This document shows, piece after piece, positions 1 through 6,636 of a stretch of DNA of 18,704 nucleotides (position 1 is the stretch's first letter; each line of letters opens with the position of its first letter). Location: contig JAATEW010000346.1 in the NCBI GenBank assembly GCA_015655535.1, positions 1 through 18,704 of the forward strand, in the 5' to 3' direction. A program made the translations under genes and the position numbers. The notes beneath the pieces are model-generated. The model did not search any database. It saw nothing but the letters and a program-made list of their open reading frames with translations, and was not told the origin of the DNA. This DNA is from Hyphomicrobiales bacterium. Its GTDB lineage: Bacteria; Pseudomonadota; Alphaproteobacteria; Rhizobiales; Beijerinckiaceae.

Positions 1-414
1 CGGCACGGAGGAGGCATTGAACTGCACGATCGTCGGCGGTTGAATGCCCGTCGGCATCATTGCGTGGATCGAATTGGTCGCCGAGACGATCTGCGCGATG
101 GCGAGATCGACGTTGACGCCTTGCTGGAAATAGATCTTCTGGACCGCGATGCCGGAGAGCGTCTGGCTCTCCATGTTTTTAATATTATTGACGTTCGATG
201 AGATCGAATATTCGCTGTAGGTGGTGACGCGCGCTTCCATCTCCTCCGGCGTCAGGCCGGTATATTGCCAAATGACGCTTATGACCGGGATATCGATCGT
301 CGGGAAAATATCCTTCGGCGTCGTCAGAATCGCACTGCCGCCGAGGAAGAGCATCATTAGCGCGAGCACGTAAAACGTGTACTTAAAGCGAAGCGCGAAG
401 CCAACAATACCCAT
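1..414 (-). CDS. RND efflux permease (AcrB/HAE1 family), 5' part only
   Basis: This is the first 138 residues of an inner-membrane RND pump that uses the proton gradient to export drugs, solvents or other small molecules. The gene runs off the left edge of the window. The sequence shows a short cytoplasmic start (MGIVGFALRFKYTFY), a first membrane helix at about residues 10-30, then the conserved start of the periplasmic porter domain, with P-x-D-I-F-P (about 34-39), a V-I-W-x-Y-x-G-L stretch, P-E-E-M-E, and a later N-A-S-S-V-P. These fit the family closely. The ATG at 412-414 is preceded on the minus strand by GGAG about 7 bases upstream. The divergent TetR gene is its likely repressor. The adaptor gene does not lie between this gene and the regulator, so it is presumably further downstream, outside the window. 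The substrate cannot be told. Confidence 0.93.
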   Translation of the reverse strand, partial: MGIVGFALRFKYTFYVLALMMLFLGGSAILTTPKDIFPTIDIPVISVIWQYTGLTPEEMEARVTTYSEYSISSNVNNIKNMESQTLSGIAVQKIYFQQGVNVDLAIAQIVSATNSIHAMMPTGIQPPTIVQFNASSVP

Positions 415-495
415 GGGTCGCTCCAAAAGCCAAGTCCGCGCCGGCTCATTCCGCCCGGTCGAAGAGCGCGCTTTTTTAAAATGATCGGTCGCGCC

Positions 496-527
496 AAAAA
501 CCGCTGGAAGACGGGTCTTCCCAGCGG
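496..527 (-). terminator. Hairpin plus T run in the RND permease leader
   Basis: Read on the minus strand, 527-501 forms a GC-rich hairpin with 12-bp arms (CCGCTGG-AAGAC type), one bulged base and a tiny loop. It is directly followed by five T (500-496). This is the shape of a rho-independent terminator. It points toward the RND permease start at 414 and no minus-strand gene lies just upstream of it. It is therefore either an attenuator in the permease leader or an insulator upstream of a promoter lying between 415 and 495. Which one applies is inference. Confidence 0.5.
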
Positions 528-549
528 AATGACGGCTTATTTCACGGGC

Positions 550-578
550 TTGACGTATTGTATGGTACAGTACATATC
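550..578 (+). promoter_or_regulatory. Candidate tetR promoter with overlapping operator
   Basis: TTGACG at 550-555 is a good -35 hexamer. The AT-rich CATAT stretch at 573-577 lies about 17 bases further on as a weak -10. This would start transcription around 585, upstream of the regulator ATG at 611. The spacer holds the imperfect palindrome at 559-574, so a repressor bound there would block RNA polymerase. That is the usual autoregulation layout for TetR-family genes. The hexamers are read by eye. Confidence 0.45.
559..574. promoter_or_regulatory. Putative TetR operator (16-bp palindrome)
   Basis: The sequence TGTATGGTACAGTACA has the form TGTA-nn-GTAC-nn-TACA. Twelve of 16 positions match their own reverse complement. 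It sits between two divergent genes, a TetR-family regulator and an RND pump, where TetR/AcrR proteins commonly bind a site of this size. The assignment to the neighbouring regulator is inference from position. Confidence 0.5.
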
Positions 579-610
579 AAGGGGCGCCGAGAGGTTTCAC
601 GAGTAAGTGA

Positions 611-1297
611 ATGAAGCAAGCCGTTCAAAGTTCTGACTGCGCCATTTCGCCGGCGAGCAAACGTCTGGCCGCACGCCGCGACGCCTTCCTGGAAGCTGGG
701 CGCGCGGTGTTCCAGGAAAAGGGCTTCGCCGACGCCACTCTCGACGATGTGATCGCGAAGTCCGGCGGTTCGCGGCAGACGCTTTACGCCTTGTTCGGCG
801 GCAAGCAGGGCCTGTTCGAAGCGATCGTCAGCGATAATTGCGAGACGATTTATCGCGGTATGGTGCTCGATGCCTTGGCCACCCGTTCTCCGGCCGAAGT
901 GCTGGAAGAAGTCGGTACGCGCTATCTGGCGATCGTCACCTCGCCCGAATGCCTGAGCCTCAATCGGATGGTCATTTCCGAAGCCCCTCGCATGCCCGAG
1001 CTTGCGCAGAGATTTTGGAGCCTTGGGCCCGGCCGCAGCCGGAACTTCCTCAAGGCTTTTTTCGAAACGCAGATCGCCCGCAAGACTTTGCGCTTGACCG
1101 ATCCCGCTGCCGCCGCCGACCATTTTATCGAAATGCTGTCAGGCACGACACGTATGCAATGCCTGATTGGCGTGCGCCCGCCACCGTCGAAAAGCGAAGC
1201 CAAAAAGATCGTGAAGGCCGCGATTGCGCAGTTTCTCGATGGATGCCGATTGAGCCGCGAGCCGGTGGCGGCGGTGGAAACGCTGGGGCATATGTGA
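611..1297 (+). CDS. TetR/AcrR-family transcriptional repressor (AefR-like)
   Basis: This 228-residue DNA-binding protein probably represses the divergent RND efflux gene and itself. The N-terminal helix-turn-helix domain spans about residues 18-72. It shows the family pattern A-T-L-D-D-V-I-A-K-S-G-G-S followed by T-L-Y-A-L-F-G-G-K-Q-G-L-F-E. The C-terminal ligand and dimer domain (about 80-220) resembles the AefR-type TetR C-terminal family, with E-V-L-E-E-V-G and an R-M-V-I-S-E-A segment. The length is normal. The ATG at 611 is the natural start, though its ribosome binding site is poor: GAGAGG lies about 15 bases upstream. A 16-bp palindrome at 559-574 overlaps its candidate promoter. The inducer is unknown, but local regulation of the pump is the best guess from the divergent arrangement. 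Confidence 0.9.
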   Translation: MKQAVQSSDCAISPASKRLAARRDAFLEAGRAVFQEKGFADATLDDVIAKSGGSRQTLYALFGGKQGLFEAIVSDNCETIYRGMVLDALATRSPAEVLEEVGTRYLAIVTSPECLSLNRMVISEAPRMPELAQRFWSLGPGRSRNFLKAFFETQIARKTLRLTDPAAAADHFIEMLSGTTRMQCLIGVRPPPSKSEAKKIVKAAIAQFLDGCRLSREPVAAVETLGHM

Positions 1298-1304
1298 GCG
1301 GGCG

Positions 1305-1335
1305 ATGATTTTGGATTGATTCAATCCAAAATCAT
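1305..1335. repeat. Perfect 31-nt palindrome between convergent genes
   Basis: The arms ATGATTTTGGATTG and CAATCCAAAATCAT pair perfectly over 14 bp around a 3-base ATT loop. The element starts 8 bases after the TetR stop and lies 34 bases from the stop of the convergent diguanylate cyclase gene. No T run follows on either strand, so it is not a standard intrinsic terminator. It could still end or stabilise both transcripts. It is AT-rich in a GC-rich region and could be a dispersed element. Confidence 0.75.
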
Positions 1336-1369
1336 GAACGGGAGACGCTGGCGGTTTGGGCCTGCTTGG

Positions 1370-2659
1370 TCAGAGCCGCGCCGCCCGCTGTATCGGGCCT
1401 GGATCACTTTCTTGCGGGAGCCAGGATTCCATCGCAGTCCCTTCGGACTCGTCCAAGGCCACTCTCGCGCTATACGGCACGGATATCGGGCTATGTGCCG
1501 AGGCTTCCTCTCGCGGAGCGTCGCAGACGGCAATGCGGTTTCGCCCAGCCCGCTTTGCCTTGTAAAGAGCTTGGTCGGCATCGTAGAGCAGCGCTTCAAG
1601 GTCGTCTGCTCTTCCTTGGACGTAAGATATTCCCCCGCTCACGGTGCTGCGGAAATCACCGGATGCCGAGGCAAATTGCTGTTGCGCGAAACATGTGCGG
1701 ATGCGTTCCGCGACATTGATCGCGATAGCCACGGTCGAACGGGGCAGAACGAGCGCAAATTCCTCCCCGCCGAGTCTGACGGCCAAATCGCCTGAGCGAG
1801 AGCATTCCTTCAAGACCTTGCCAAAGGCGTACAGCACTTCATCGCCTTTTGGGTGGCCGTGAAGATCGTTGATCTGCTTGAAGCGATCTATATCGAAAAT
1901 GATAAGGGCCGCGGGTGTATTGAGCGACTCGGCCGCGGGCCCAAAGAGAGCCCGGCGATTGAACAGGCCAGTCAGAGCATCCGTCTCTGCGTCGATCTTG
2001 TGGCCATGAGCTACCCGGACTTGATTGAGCATCAGCGAAATAGCGCCGATGCCGGCTAGTCCGGCAAGCGATATGCCCATGTTGAGATCTTCGGCCCAGT
2101 TGGTCGGCGCATGTCCGAGATGCCAGTCTCCATCATGCAGCAGCATGATGGCACACGGAACAAAAGAGGCAGCTATCAGGGCATAGAAGATGGACATGGT
2201 CCATATGGGCAGCGGTGCCTCCGAGCGGCCAAGCCAATAATTCCATGCTGTCAGAAGAAGGATCGCCATGGCGATAAAATTGAGAAGAATGTAGGAAATG
2301 CCGTCGAATCCGGTCAGCATCGGAAGTCCGGTCGCGGCCGACGCACATGAAGCGAGGATGACGACCGCGCGATGAGGAAGCAGGCCGCAACGGAACTCGC
2401 GGCTGACACCCCATACGAAGGAAAGTCCGAATATGAGAATTGCATATGCCGTCGCCCCGATAAGCGGAGACGGAAGTTCCGTGTAAATTCCATAGACCAG
2501 CGCGCCAATGGTCAGCAGCGTTGTGGCAATGACCCAATTGATCAGGAATTTTTCCGACTTGGTGACCAGCCAGCTCAGAAAGAAAGTAACCGCCAGGCCC
2601 GCTCCGGATATTGTGAATGCTGTGAGCAACGAGCCGTAATCGAGGGGCAAGGGAAGCAT
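1370..2659 (-). CDS. Membrane-bound diguanylate cyclase (GGDEF)
   Basis: This 429-residue inner-membrane enzyme is predicted to make the second messenger c-di-GMP from two GTP. The N-terminal half holds about six hydrophobic helices (roughly residues 10-30, 38-60, 66-84, 98-113, 120-142 and 152-174), with another near 193-212. They form a membrane sensor whose signal is unknown. The GGDEF domain covers about 222-378. It has the entry motif D-A-L-T-G-L-F-N-R-R (228-237), the metal-site region F-D-I-D-R-F-K-Q-I-N-D (255-265) and the active loop GGEEF (297-301). An RxxD inhibitory site (R-S-G-D, 288-291) sits the usual five residues before the loop, so product feedback is expected. No EAL domain is present. 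A tail of about 50 residues has no recognised domain. The start ATG at 2657-2659 has only a weak Shine-Dalgarno. Confidence 0.93.
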   Translation of the reverse strand: MLPLPLDYGSLLTAFTISGAGLAVTFFLSWLVTKSEKFLINWVIATTLLTIGALVYGIYTELPSPLIGATAYAILIFGLSFVWGVSREFRCGLLPHRAVVILASCASAATGLPMLTGFDGISYILLNFIAMAILLLTAWNYWLGRSEAPLPIWTMSIFYALIAASFVPCAIMLLHDGDWHLGHAPTNWAEDLNMGISLAGLAGIGAISLMLNQVRVAHGHKIDAETDALTGLFNRRALFGPAAESLNTPAALIIFDIDRFKQINDLHGHPKGDEVLYAFGKVLKECSRSGDLAVRLGGEEFALVLPRSTVAIAINVAERIRTCFAQQQFASASGDFRSTVSGGISYVQGRADDLEALLYDADQALYKAKRAGRNRIAVCDAPREEASAHSPISVPYSARVALDESEGTAMESWLPQESDPGPIQRAARL

Positions 2660-2712
2660 GGGTGTCCCACAGAATCTTCGATCGGAACTTGCGGGACAGC
2701 GATTGCGAAAGT

Positions 2713-2740
2713 CTTAAGCTAATACGTAGAGTCGCTTAAG
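2713..2740. repeat. Inverted repeat CTTAAGC-N14-GCTTAAG
   Basis: Two 7-bp arms face each other across 14 bases, about 54 bases upstream of the diguanylate cyclase start. The position and spacing suit a regulator site, but no known consensus was matched. The rest of the 222-bp gap (2660-2881) holds a 12-bp palindrome, GGCAATATTGCC at 2770-2781, and no convincing gene or RNA. Confidence 0.35.
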
Positions 2741-2881
2741 GACGGCAGGCGAGGCAAGGGATGGAAGGGGGCAATATTGCCATTCCGGACAACTTGTCGC
2801 GCATAAACCACAAGATGCAGAAAGTGATTGTGTCAGGACTGGCAGCCCACATGCCCGGCAATAACACGATCGCGGATGACA

Positions 2882-3313
2882 TCACGAACGCGTTGCCAGC
2901 ATGATCTGGGCCGAGATTGCGTCCTTGCGTGCGAGCCAGGCTTCGAGCGCGGCGCGCTCGGCCGCATCGATGGCCGCGCCGGCGATCTCGAAGGCCGCCC
3001 CCGCGTAGTGTTCGGCCCGGTCGGCGTGATGATGCAGCTTATCCGTCTCGCGCCGGACCTTCCATCCGGCGATCTTGTCGCGCACCCCCGCGTGGCTTTC
3101 ATCGAGCCAATCCGTCACTTCGGACCGAGCTGCCGCGAGTTTGGCCTGGCTGTTCTCGATGCGCTTTTGCAGCACGTCGAGATGGTTTCTGACAAGCTGT
3201 TCGCCGCACTGCGTCTTATCGTTGATCCTGGCTTTGAGATCGTTCAACCCGTCGTCCAGCAGCCGGAGCTTGGTAAGAAGCTCTTCACAGAGCTGATCGA
3301 TCTGTTGGCTCAT
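2882..3313 (-). CDS. Small coiled-coil protein of unknown function
   Basis: I do not recognise a named domain in this 143-residue protein. It is soluble, almost entirely helical and highly charged. A heptad-like N-terminal segment (about residues 2-70) is rich in leucine, lysine and glutamate. A middle part contains W-x-x-x-R-R-E-T-x-K-L and an H-H-H-A-D-R-A-E-x-Y-A motif (94-103). An alanine-rich helix follows (105-128), ending E-A-W-L-A-R-K-D-A. It has no signal peptide or membrane helix. The start is well supported: GGAGGG lies about 5 bases before the ATG on the minus strand. It appears to be a single-gene unit between the truncated ATPase regulator and the diguanylate cyclase. A structural or scaffolding role is possible but not shown. 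Confidence 0.75.
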   Translation of the reverse strand: MSQQIDQLCEELLTKLRLLDDGLNDLKARINDKTQCGEQLVRNHLDVLQKRIENSQAKLAAARSEVTDWLDESHAGVRDKIAGWKVRRETDKLHHHADRAEHYAGAAFEIAGAAIDAAERAALEAWLARKDAISAQIMLATRS

Positions 3314-3396
3314 GACAACCCTCCATCAAACGGCGCAGCAGCGGGAGTCCGGATAGCATTCGTTACATGAGGCCATGCGCCAGGGAGAATGAAGCC

Positions 3397-3421
3397 TGCG
3401 AAATTCCGGTAAATTTTCGCA
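3397..3421. repeat. Inverted repeat upstream of the coiled-coil gene
   Basis: TGCGAAATT (3397-3405) faces AATTTTCGCA (3412-3421) across about 6 bases, pairing over 9 bp with one bulged base. It lies 84 bases before the coiled-coil gene start and 50 bases after the stop of the ATPase regulator. It could be an operator for the former or an end structure for the latter. There is no T run on the minus strand side, which argues against a classic terminator. Confidence 0.4.
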
Positions 3422-3470
3422 AAGCGAGCCGCATCGGGGCGTGGAAGGCGACGCCGCGAAGCGCGCCGGC

Positions 3471-5054
3471 CTATTCCGCGTTTTGACGGGGCGCCCATCT
3501 CTTCTCGGCACCGACGAATAAATTCCGGAAATATTCGGCATGGCGGTAGACGATCTCGTCGCTTTCGCCGCTTTCGCTAAGTTTCTCCAAGGCATAGGCG
3601 CGGGTCGTGTCGAGCAGCCGGTACAGAGGCGTCGCGCCGCTGATATCTGCCGAGACGAGCGACTTCATGACGAGGTTTGCGATGCAGTCGACAAAATCCG
3701 AAGCATTGATGCCGCGTCCGGCCACCGCCATGGCTGGGCCTTCCAGCGAAAAGGCGCCGACAAATATCGCTAGACGGCGCAACACCAGGCGCTCGGTCTC
3801 GCTCAGCAGCTCATAGCTCCAGTCGAAGGCGGCGCGCATGGTCTGGTGCCGGGCAAGTCCGGTGCGGCTGCCGATGGTCAGCAGCCTGGCCCGATCGGCG
3901 AGGCGCGCCGCCAATCCGCGCAGTCCGAGCGCGTCGACGCGCGTGGCCGCCAGCTCGATCGCCAGCGGGATCCCGTCGAGTTTGCGGCAGATGTCGGCGA
4001 CGACGGGCGTGTCGCTATCGTTGAACTCGAAATCGTTCATGGTCGCGGCGGCGCGCTCGACGAATAATTGGACAGCCGGGAACTCTAGTGCTTCCGCGAC
4101 GCCGAGTGTCGCCGAGGGAGGCGGACTCGCGAGCGGCAGAAGACGGCAGACGCATTCGCCCTCGGAGCAGAGCGGCTCCCGGCTGGTCGCCAGGATCTGC
4201 ACGCCGGGCGCGGCCTTCCGCAATCCAATCGCCAAGCGCGCGGCGGTGCCTATGACATGCTCGCAGCTATCGAGCACCAACAGCATGTGCTTAGGCTTCA
4301 ACGCGGCGATCAATTCCGAGATCGCATCATCCTTGAGTCCGAGATCGATCCCGAGCACTGCGGCGAGCGCGGCCGGCACATGATCGGGATTTCTGAGCGA
4401 GGCAAGATCGGCCCACCAAACCCCGTGCGTATAGGTGCCGGCGAGCCCCGTGGCGAGGGCAAGCGCCACGGAGGTTTTGCCGATCCCGCCGGGTCCGGCG
4501 AGCGTGATGAACCCATGCTGCGGCAATTGCTTCGTCAATTTGGCGACGAGGCCGCCGCGCCCGACCAAGCGTGTCATGAGGATCGGCAGATTATGGGCGG
4601 GTTGGACCGCTGCGGCCTGAGCGGCGGCGGCATTGAGGTCGGAGAGCGTCACCGGACCGACGAAACGGTAGCCTCGCCCGGGCGTCGTGACGAGGTAGCG
4701 GCTGCCGCCCTGGCCGTCGCCGAGCGCGCGGCGCAATGCGCCGACATGGACCGTGAGATTGGCCTCGACGACGACGGTATGCGGCCAGACCCGCGCCATG
4801 AGTTCGCTTCGGGTGATGAGGTCGCCCGGCCGCTCCAGCAAGGCGATCAATATATCGAGGGCCCGGCTGCCGATATGGACCTCGCGGTCGGCTTCCAGAA
4901 GAAGCCGCCGGCCGGGAAGCAGCCGAAACGGTCCAAATGAGATCGTATGCTCGATCGACCCGCCGTACGACGGATCGGCCACTCGGACCGGCCCGCCCAG
5001 CGCTCCGCCAGCGTCCAGTTCAGCGGAAAGGGCAAAGCCGGACACTTGAGCCAT
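3471..5054 (-). CDS. Winged-helix/NB-ARC-like ATPase regulator, C-terminally short
   Basis: This 527-residue protein joins an OmpR/CadC-type winged-helix DNA-binding domain (about residues 37-135) to a STAND/NB-ARC-like ATPase. Visible ATPase features are the Walker A G-P-G-G-I-G-K-T (187-194), Walker B H-M-L-L-V-L-D-S-C-E-H (256-266), the A-T-S-R-E-P-L motif (289-295), the G-I-P-L-A-I-E-L-A-A motif (361-370) and R-A-A-F-D-W-S-Y-E-L-L (407-417). Such proteins are thought to act as ATP-driven signal-responsive transcription factors. Relatives usually continue for several hundred residues of TPR-like repeats. This one stops soon after Y-R-H-A-E-Y-F-R, exactly where the repeat region should begin, and no continuation is seen in other frames. 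The start at 5052-5054 was chosen because GGGAG lies 8 bases upstream. An in-frame extension to 5213 is possible but has no family match. The target is unknown. Confidence 0.82.
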   Translation of the reverse strand: MAQVSGFALSAELDAGGALGGPVRVADPSYGGSIEHTISFGPFRLLPGRRLLLEADREVHIGSRALDILIALLERPGDLITRSELMARVWPHTVVVEANLTVHVGALRRALGDGQGGSRYLVTTPGRGYRFVGPVTLSDLNAAAAQAAAVQPAHNLPILMTRLVGRGGLVAKLTKQLPQHGFITLAGPGGIGKTSVALALATGLAGTYTHGVWWADLASLRNPDHVPAALAAVLGIDLGLKDDAISELIAALKPKHMLLVLDSCEHVIGTAARLAIGLRKAAPGVQILATSREPLCSEGECVCRLLPLASPPPSATLGVAEALEFPAVQLFVERAAATMNDFEFNDSDTPVVADICRKLDGIPLAIELAATRVDALGLRGLAARLADRARLLTIGSRTGLARHQTMRAAFDWSYELLSETERLVLRRLAIFVGAFSLEGPAMAVAGRGINASDFVDCIANLVMKSLVSADISGATPLYRLLDTTRAYALEKLSESGESDEIVYRHAEYFRNLFVGAEKRWAPRQNAE

Positions 5055-5236
5055 GACGAGATCTCCCGTTGGCGTTACTGCCAAGAACACGTACGCGCAT
5101 CGGGGGTGGCCGATAAAGGTTCGATCCGGCCAAAAATAAGGGGAAATTTGGACAATATGAATTGGGCGCGCATACCTCGCCACGTTGGCAGCGGGCAGCC
5201 GTATCTGCAACACACATTTTCAATCGCTATGAAGCT

Positions 5237-6322
5237 TCACTCGCTGTGAGGCGCCCCGGCGTGGAGCCTGAATTCGTTGGGCGCGCGGTTGGTCCAGCGC
5301 CGGAATGCGTGCCGGAAATTGGCCGCGTCGCTGAAGCCCAATGACAAGGCTATGTCTTCCATCGTCAAATCAGTGTCACGAAGGTACTTGATGGCCATTT
5401 GCATCCGGAGTTCGTCCATGAGCTTGCGAAAGGACGTATCTTCGTCTCCCAATTTGCGGCGCAGCGTGCGCGTCGTCATCTTCAACTGCGTGGCGATGGC
5501 ATCGAAACTCATGGGCCGCGCGAGGTTCCCGAGAAGGACTTCCCGCACTTTGCCCGCAAGGCCGGCGCGCAGTTGCAGCTCGTCCATAAGCTGATTGCAA
5601 AGACCGAGGACCGACTCATAGGTGATTTCGTTTCCAAGGTCGGGCGCCCCATCGAGCCATTTCGCGTCGAACACGAATTTGTTTTCCGCCTGTCCGAAAA
5701 GGACGGGACAGCCGAAAACCTCGGGATAGGATTTCGTGTCCGGGGTCGCGGCATAAGTCACATGCAGCTCTCGCGGATGGAAGGACGGCCCCATGACGTC
5801 ACGATGAAGCGACAGGTGAGCGCCGAATTGAATCTCGACGAGAAATTTGTAAAGCGCCGCGTCGACATCTGGATGCGACAGCGGGACGATCGTCCAGGCG
5901 CTGTGATCGCCTTCTTCCTTGAACCCAATGTCGGCCAGCGGCGTTGCGAGCTGGTGATACTTCACCGCGAAATACATGGTCTGGCGGAAATTAGTGCTGC
6001 TGAGGATCGCGAACCCATACATTCCATAGGCAGACAGATGGAACCGCAAGCCGGTGCGATAGGCGAAATGCCGGTCGGGCGAAAGCCGGACGGCGCTATG
6101 ACAGCAACGGATGACTTGCGTCAGAGACACACGCGTCGCCGGAGACATAAGATCGCTTTTGGATAGATCGACGCGCTCCAGCGCTTTTTCGGGAGGGACG
6201 CCCTCCGCCTCAAGAGAGTTCACCACTGTGGCGAGTTTAACGACCGGATAGATTTTTTCGTTTGGACCCGCCTTGATCATCAATGCCCCATCATCACGCC
6301 GGTCACTTGTCACGCCGGTCAT
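5237..6322 (-). CDS. AraC-family transcriptional regulator (OruR-like)
   Basis: This regulator of up to 361 residues has an N-terminal ligand-binding domain of the arabinose-binding/OruR type (about residues 30-220). The C-terminal AraC double helix-turn-helix spans about 257-352. The first helix-turn-helix covers M-S-F-D-A-I-A-T-Q-L-K-M-T-T-R-T-L-R-R-K-L (271-291). The second is marked by T-M-E-D-I-A-L-S-L-G-F-S-D-A-A-N-F-R-H-A-F (320-340), the strongly conserved family signature. It is divergent from the YtcA/HlyD/FUSC/outer-membrane-factor operon and so is the best candidate for its activator. The start is uncertain. The ATG at 6322 lies inside a 16-bp tandem repeat and lacks a clear ribosome binding site. 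The ATG at 6280 (residue 15, MIKAGPNEK) would remove the repeat-encoded part and still keep the whole domain. Confidence 0.9.
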   Translation of the reverse strand: MTGVTSDRRDDGALMIKAGPNEKIYPVVKLATVVNSLEAEGVPPEKALERVDLSKSDLMSPATRVSLTQVIRCCHSAVRLSPDRHFAYRTGLRFHLSAYGMYGFAILSSTNFRQTMYFAVKYHQLATPLADIGFKEEGDHSAWTIVPLSHPDVDAALYKFLVEIQFGAHLSLHRDVMGPSFHPRELHVTYAATPDTKSYPEVFGCPVLFGQAENKFVFDAKWLDGAPDLGNEITYESVLGLCNQLMDELQLRAGLAGKVREVLLGNLARPMSFDAIATQLKMTTRTLRRKLGDEDTSFRKLMDELRMQMAIKYLRDTDLTMEDIALSLGFSDAANFRHAFRRWTNRAPNEFRLHAGAPHSE

Positions 6323-6325
6323 TTG
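6294..6325. repeat. Two-copy 16-bp tandem repeat at the AraC gene start
   Basis: TCACGCCGGTCACTTG (6294-6309) is followed directly by TCACGCCGGTCATTTG (6310-6325), with 15 of 16 bases identical. Because 16 is not a multiple of 3, the two copies are read in different frames if translated, which hints that this is not conserved coding sequence. It may be a direct-repeat regulator site (AraC proteins often bind direct repeats) or a simple duplication. Confidence 0.7.
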
Positions 6326-6636
6326 CCCGCCCGCCTCACGATAAGGGCGCAGGAGGAAATTGCGCGGTGTTTAGCGTGGAGGGAGATCGGCGTTTGTCGC
6401 ATCAACGATCAGGTTTTTCAACTCGGTGTCAGCTTGAGATCGGCAAGGAAGTTGGATGCGCGGCGCCGGTACAGCGTTGATACCGCAAGCGATTTACAAA
6501 AATTTTCACGGATTTCGAGGGCTTTAGACGCGCCTTGGCCTTCCAGGGGCTAGGACCGGAAAACTTCTCCTTCTTCTTTCTCGGAAGCGGGCTTATTTTG
6601 GCTGCGATCGTCCTTGTTGGAGGAGGAGGGGCATTG
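6326..6636. other. Divergent intergenic region, AraC regulator / efflux operon
   Basis: About 311 bases without a convincing gene separate the AraC regulator from the YtcA-like gene. It must hold the promoters of both. A TTGATA at 6477-6482 followed by an AT-rich run (6492-6508) is the best promoter-like stretch for the plus strand, but the spacing is poor. A GCGCA/TGCGC inverted pair lies at 6347-6365. The plus reading frame of the YtcA-like gene stays open back to a TTG at 6535 and would add a hydrophobic stretch there. Confidence 0.5.
6621..6630 (+). promoter_or_regulatory. Strong ribosome binding site deciding the YtcA-like start
   Basis: AGGAGGAGGG is an almost ideal Shine-Dalgarno stretch. 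It ends 6 bases before a TTG codon at 6637 (and 3 before a TTG at 6634). This supports a TTG start there, giving a lipoprotein of the size expected for the YtcA family. Confidence 0.6.

Noticed and set aside
2660..2881. Possible small RNA or small gene in the gap upstream of the diguanylate cyclase
   Set aside because: Only short palindromes were seen. There is no promoter-terminator pair and no frame with a convincing start signal.
5055..5213. 53-residue N-terminal extension of the winged-helix ATPase regulator
   Set aside because: It has no family resemblance, and a GGGAG site correctly spaced before the ATG at 5054 supports the shorter start.
5399..6166. 255-codon plus-strand frame opposite the AraC gene
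   Set aside because: It is antisense to a gene with a full AraC signature and has no domain or start signal of its own.
6535..6636. N-terminal extension of the YtcA-like protein from a TTG at 6535
   Set aside because: It would bury the lipoprotein signal peptide behind another hydrophobic segment, makes the protein longer than the family, and lacks a well-spaced ribosome binding site, unlike the TTG at 6637.
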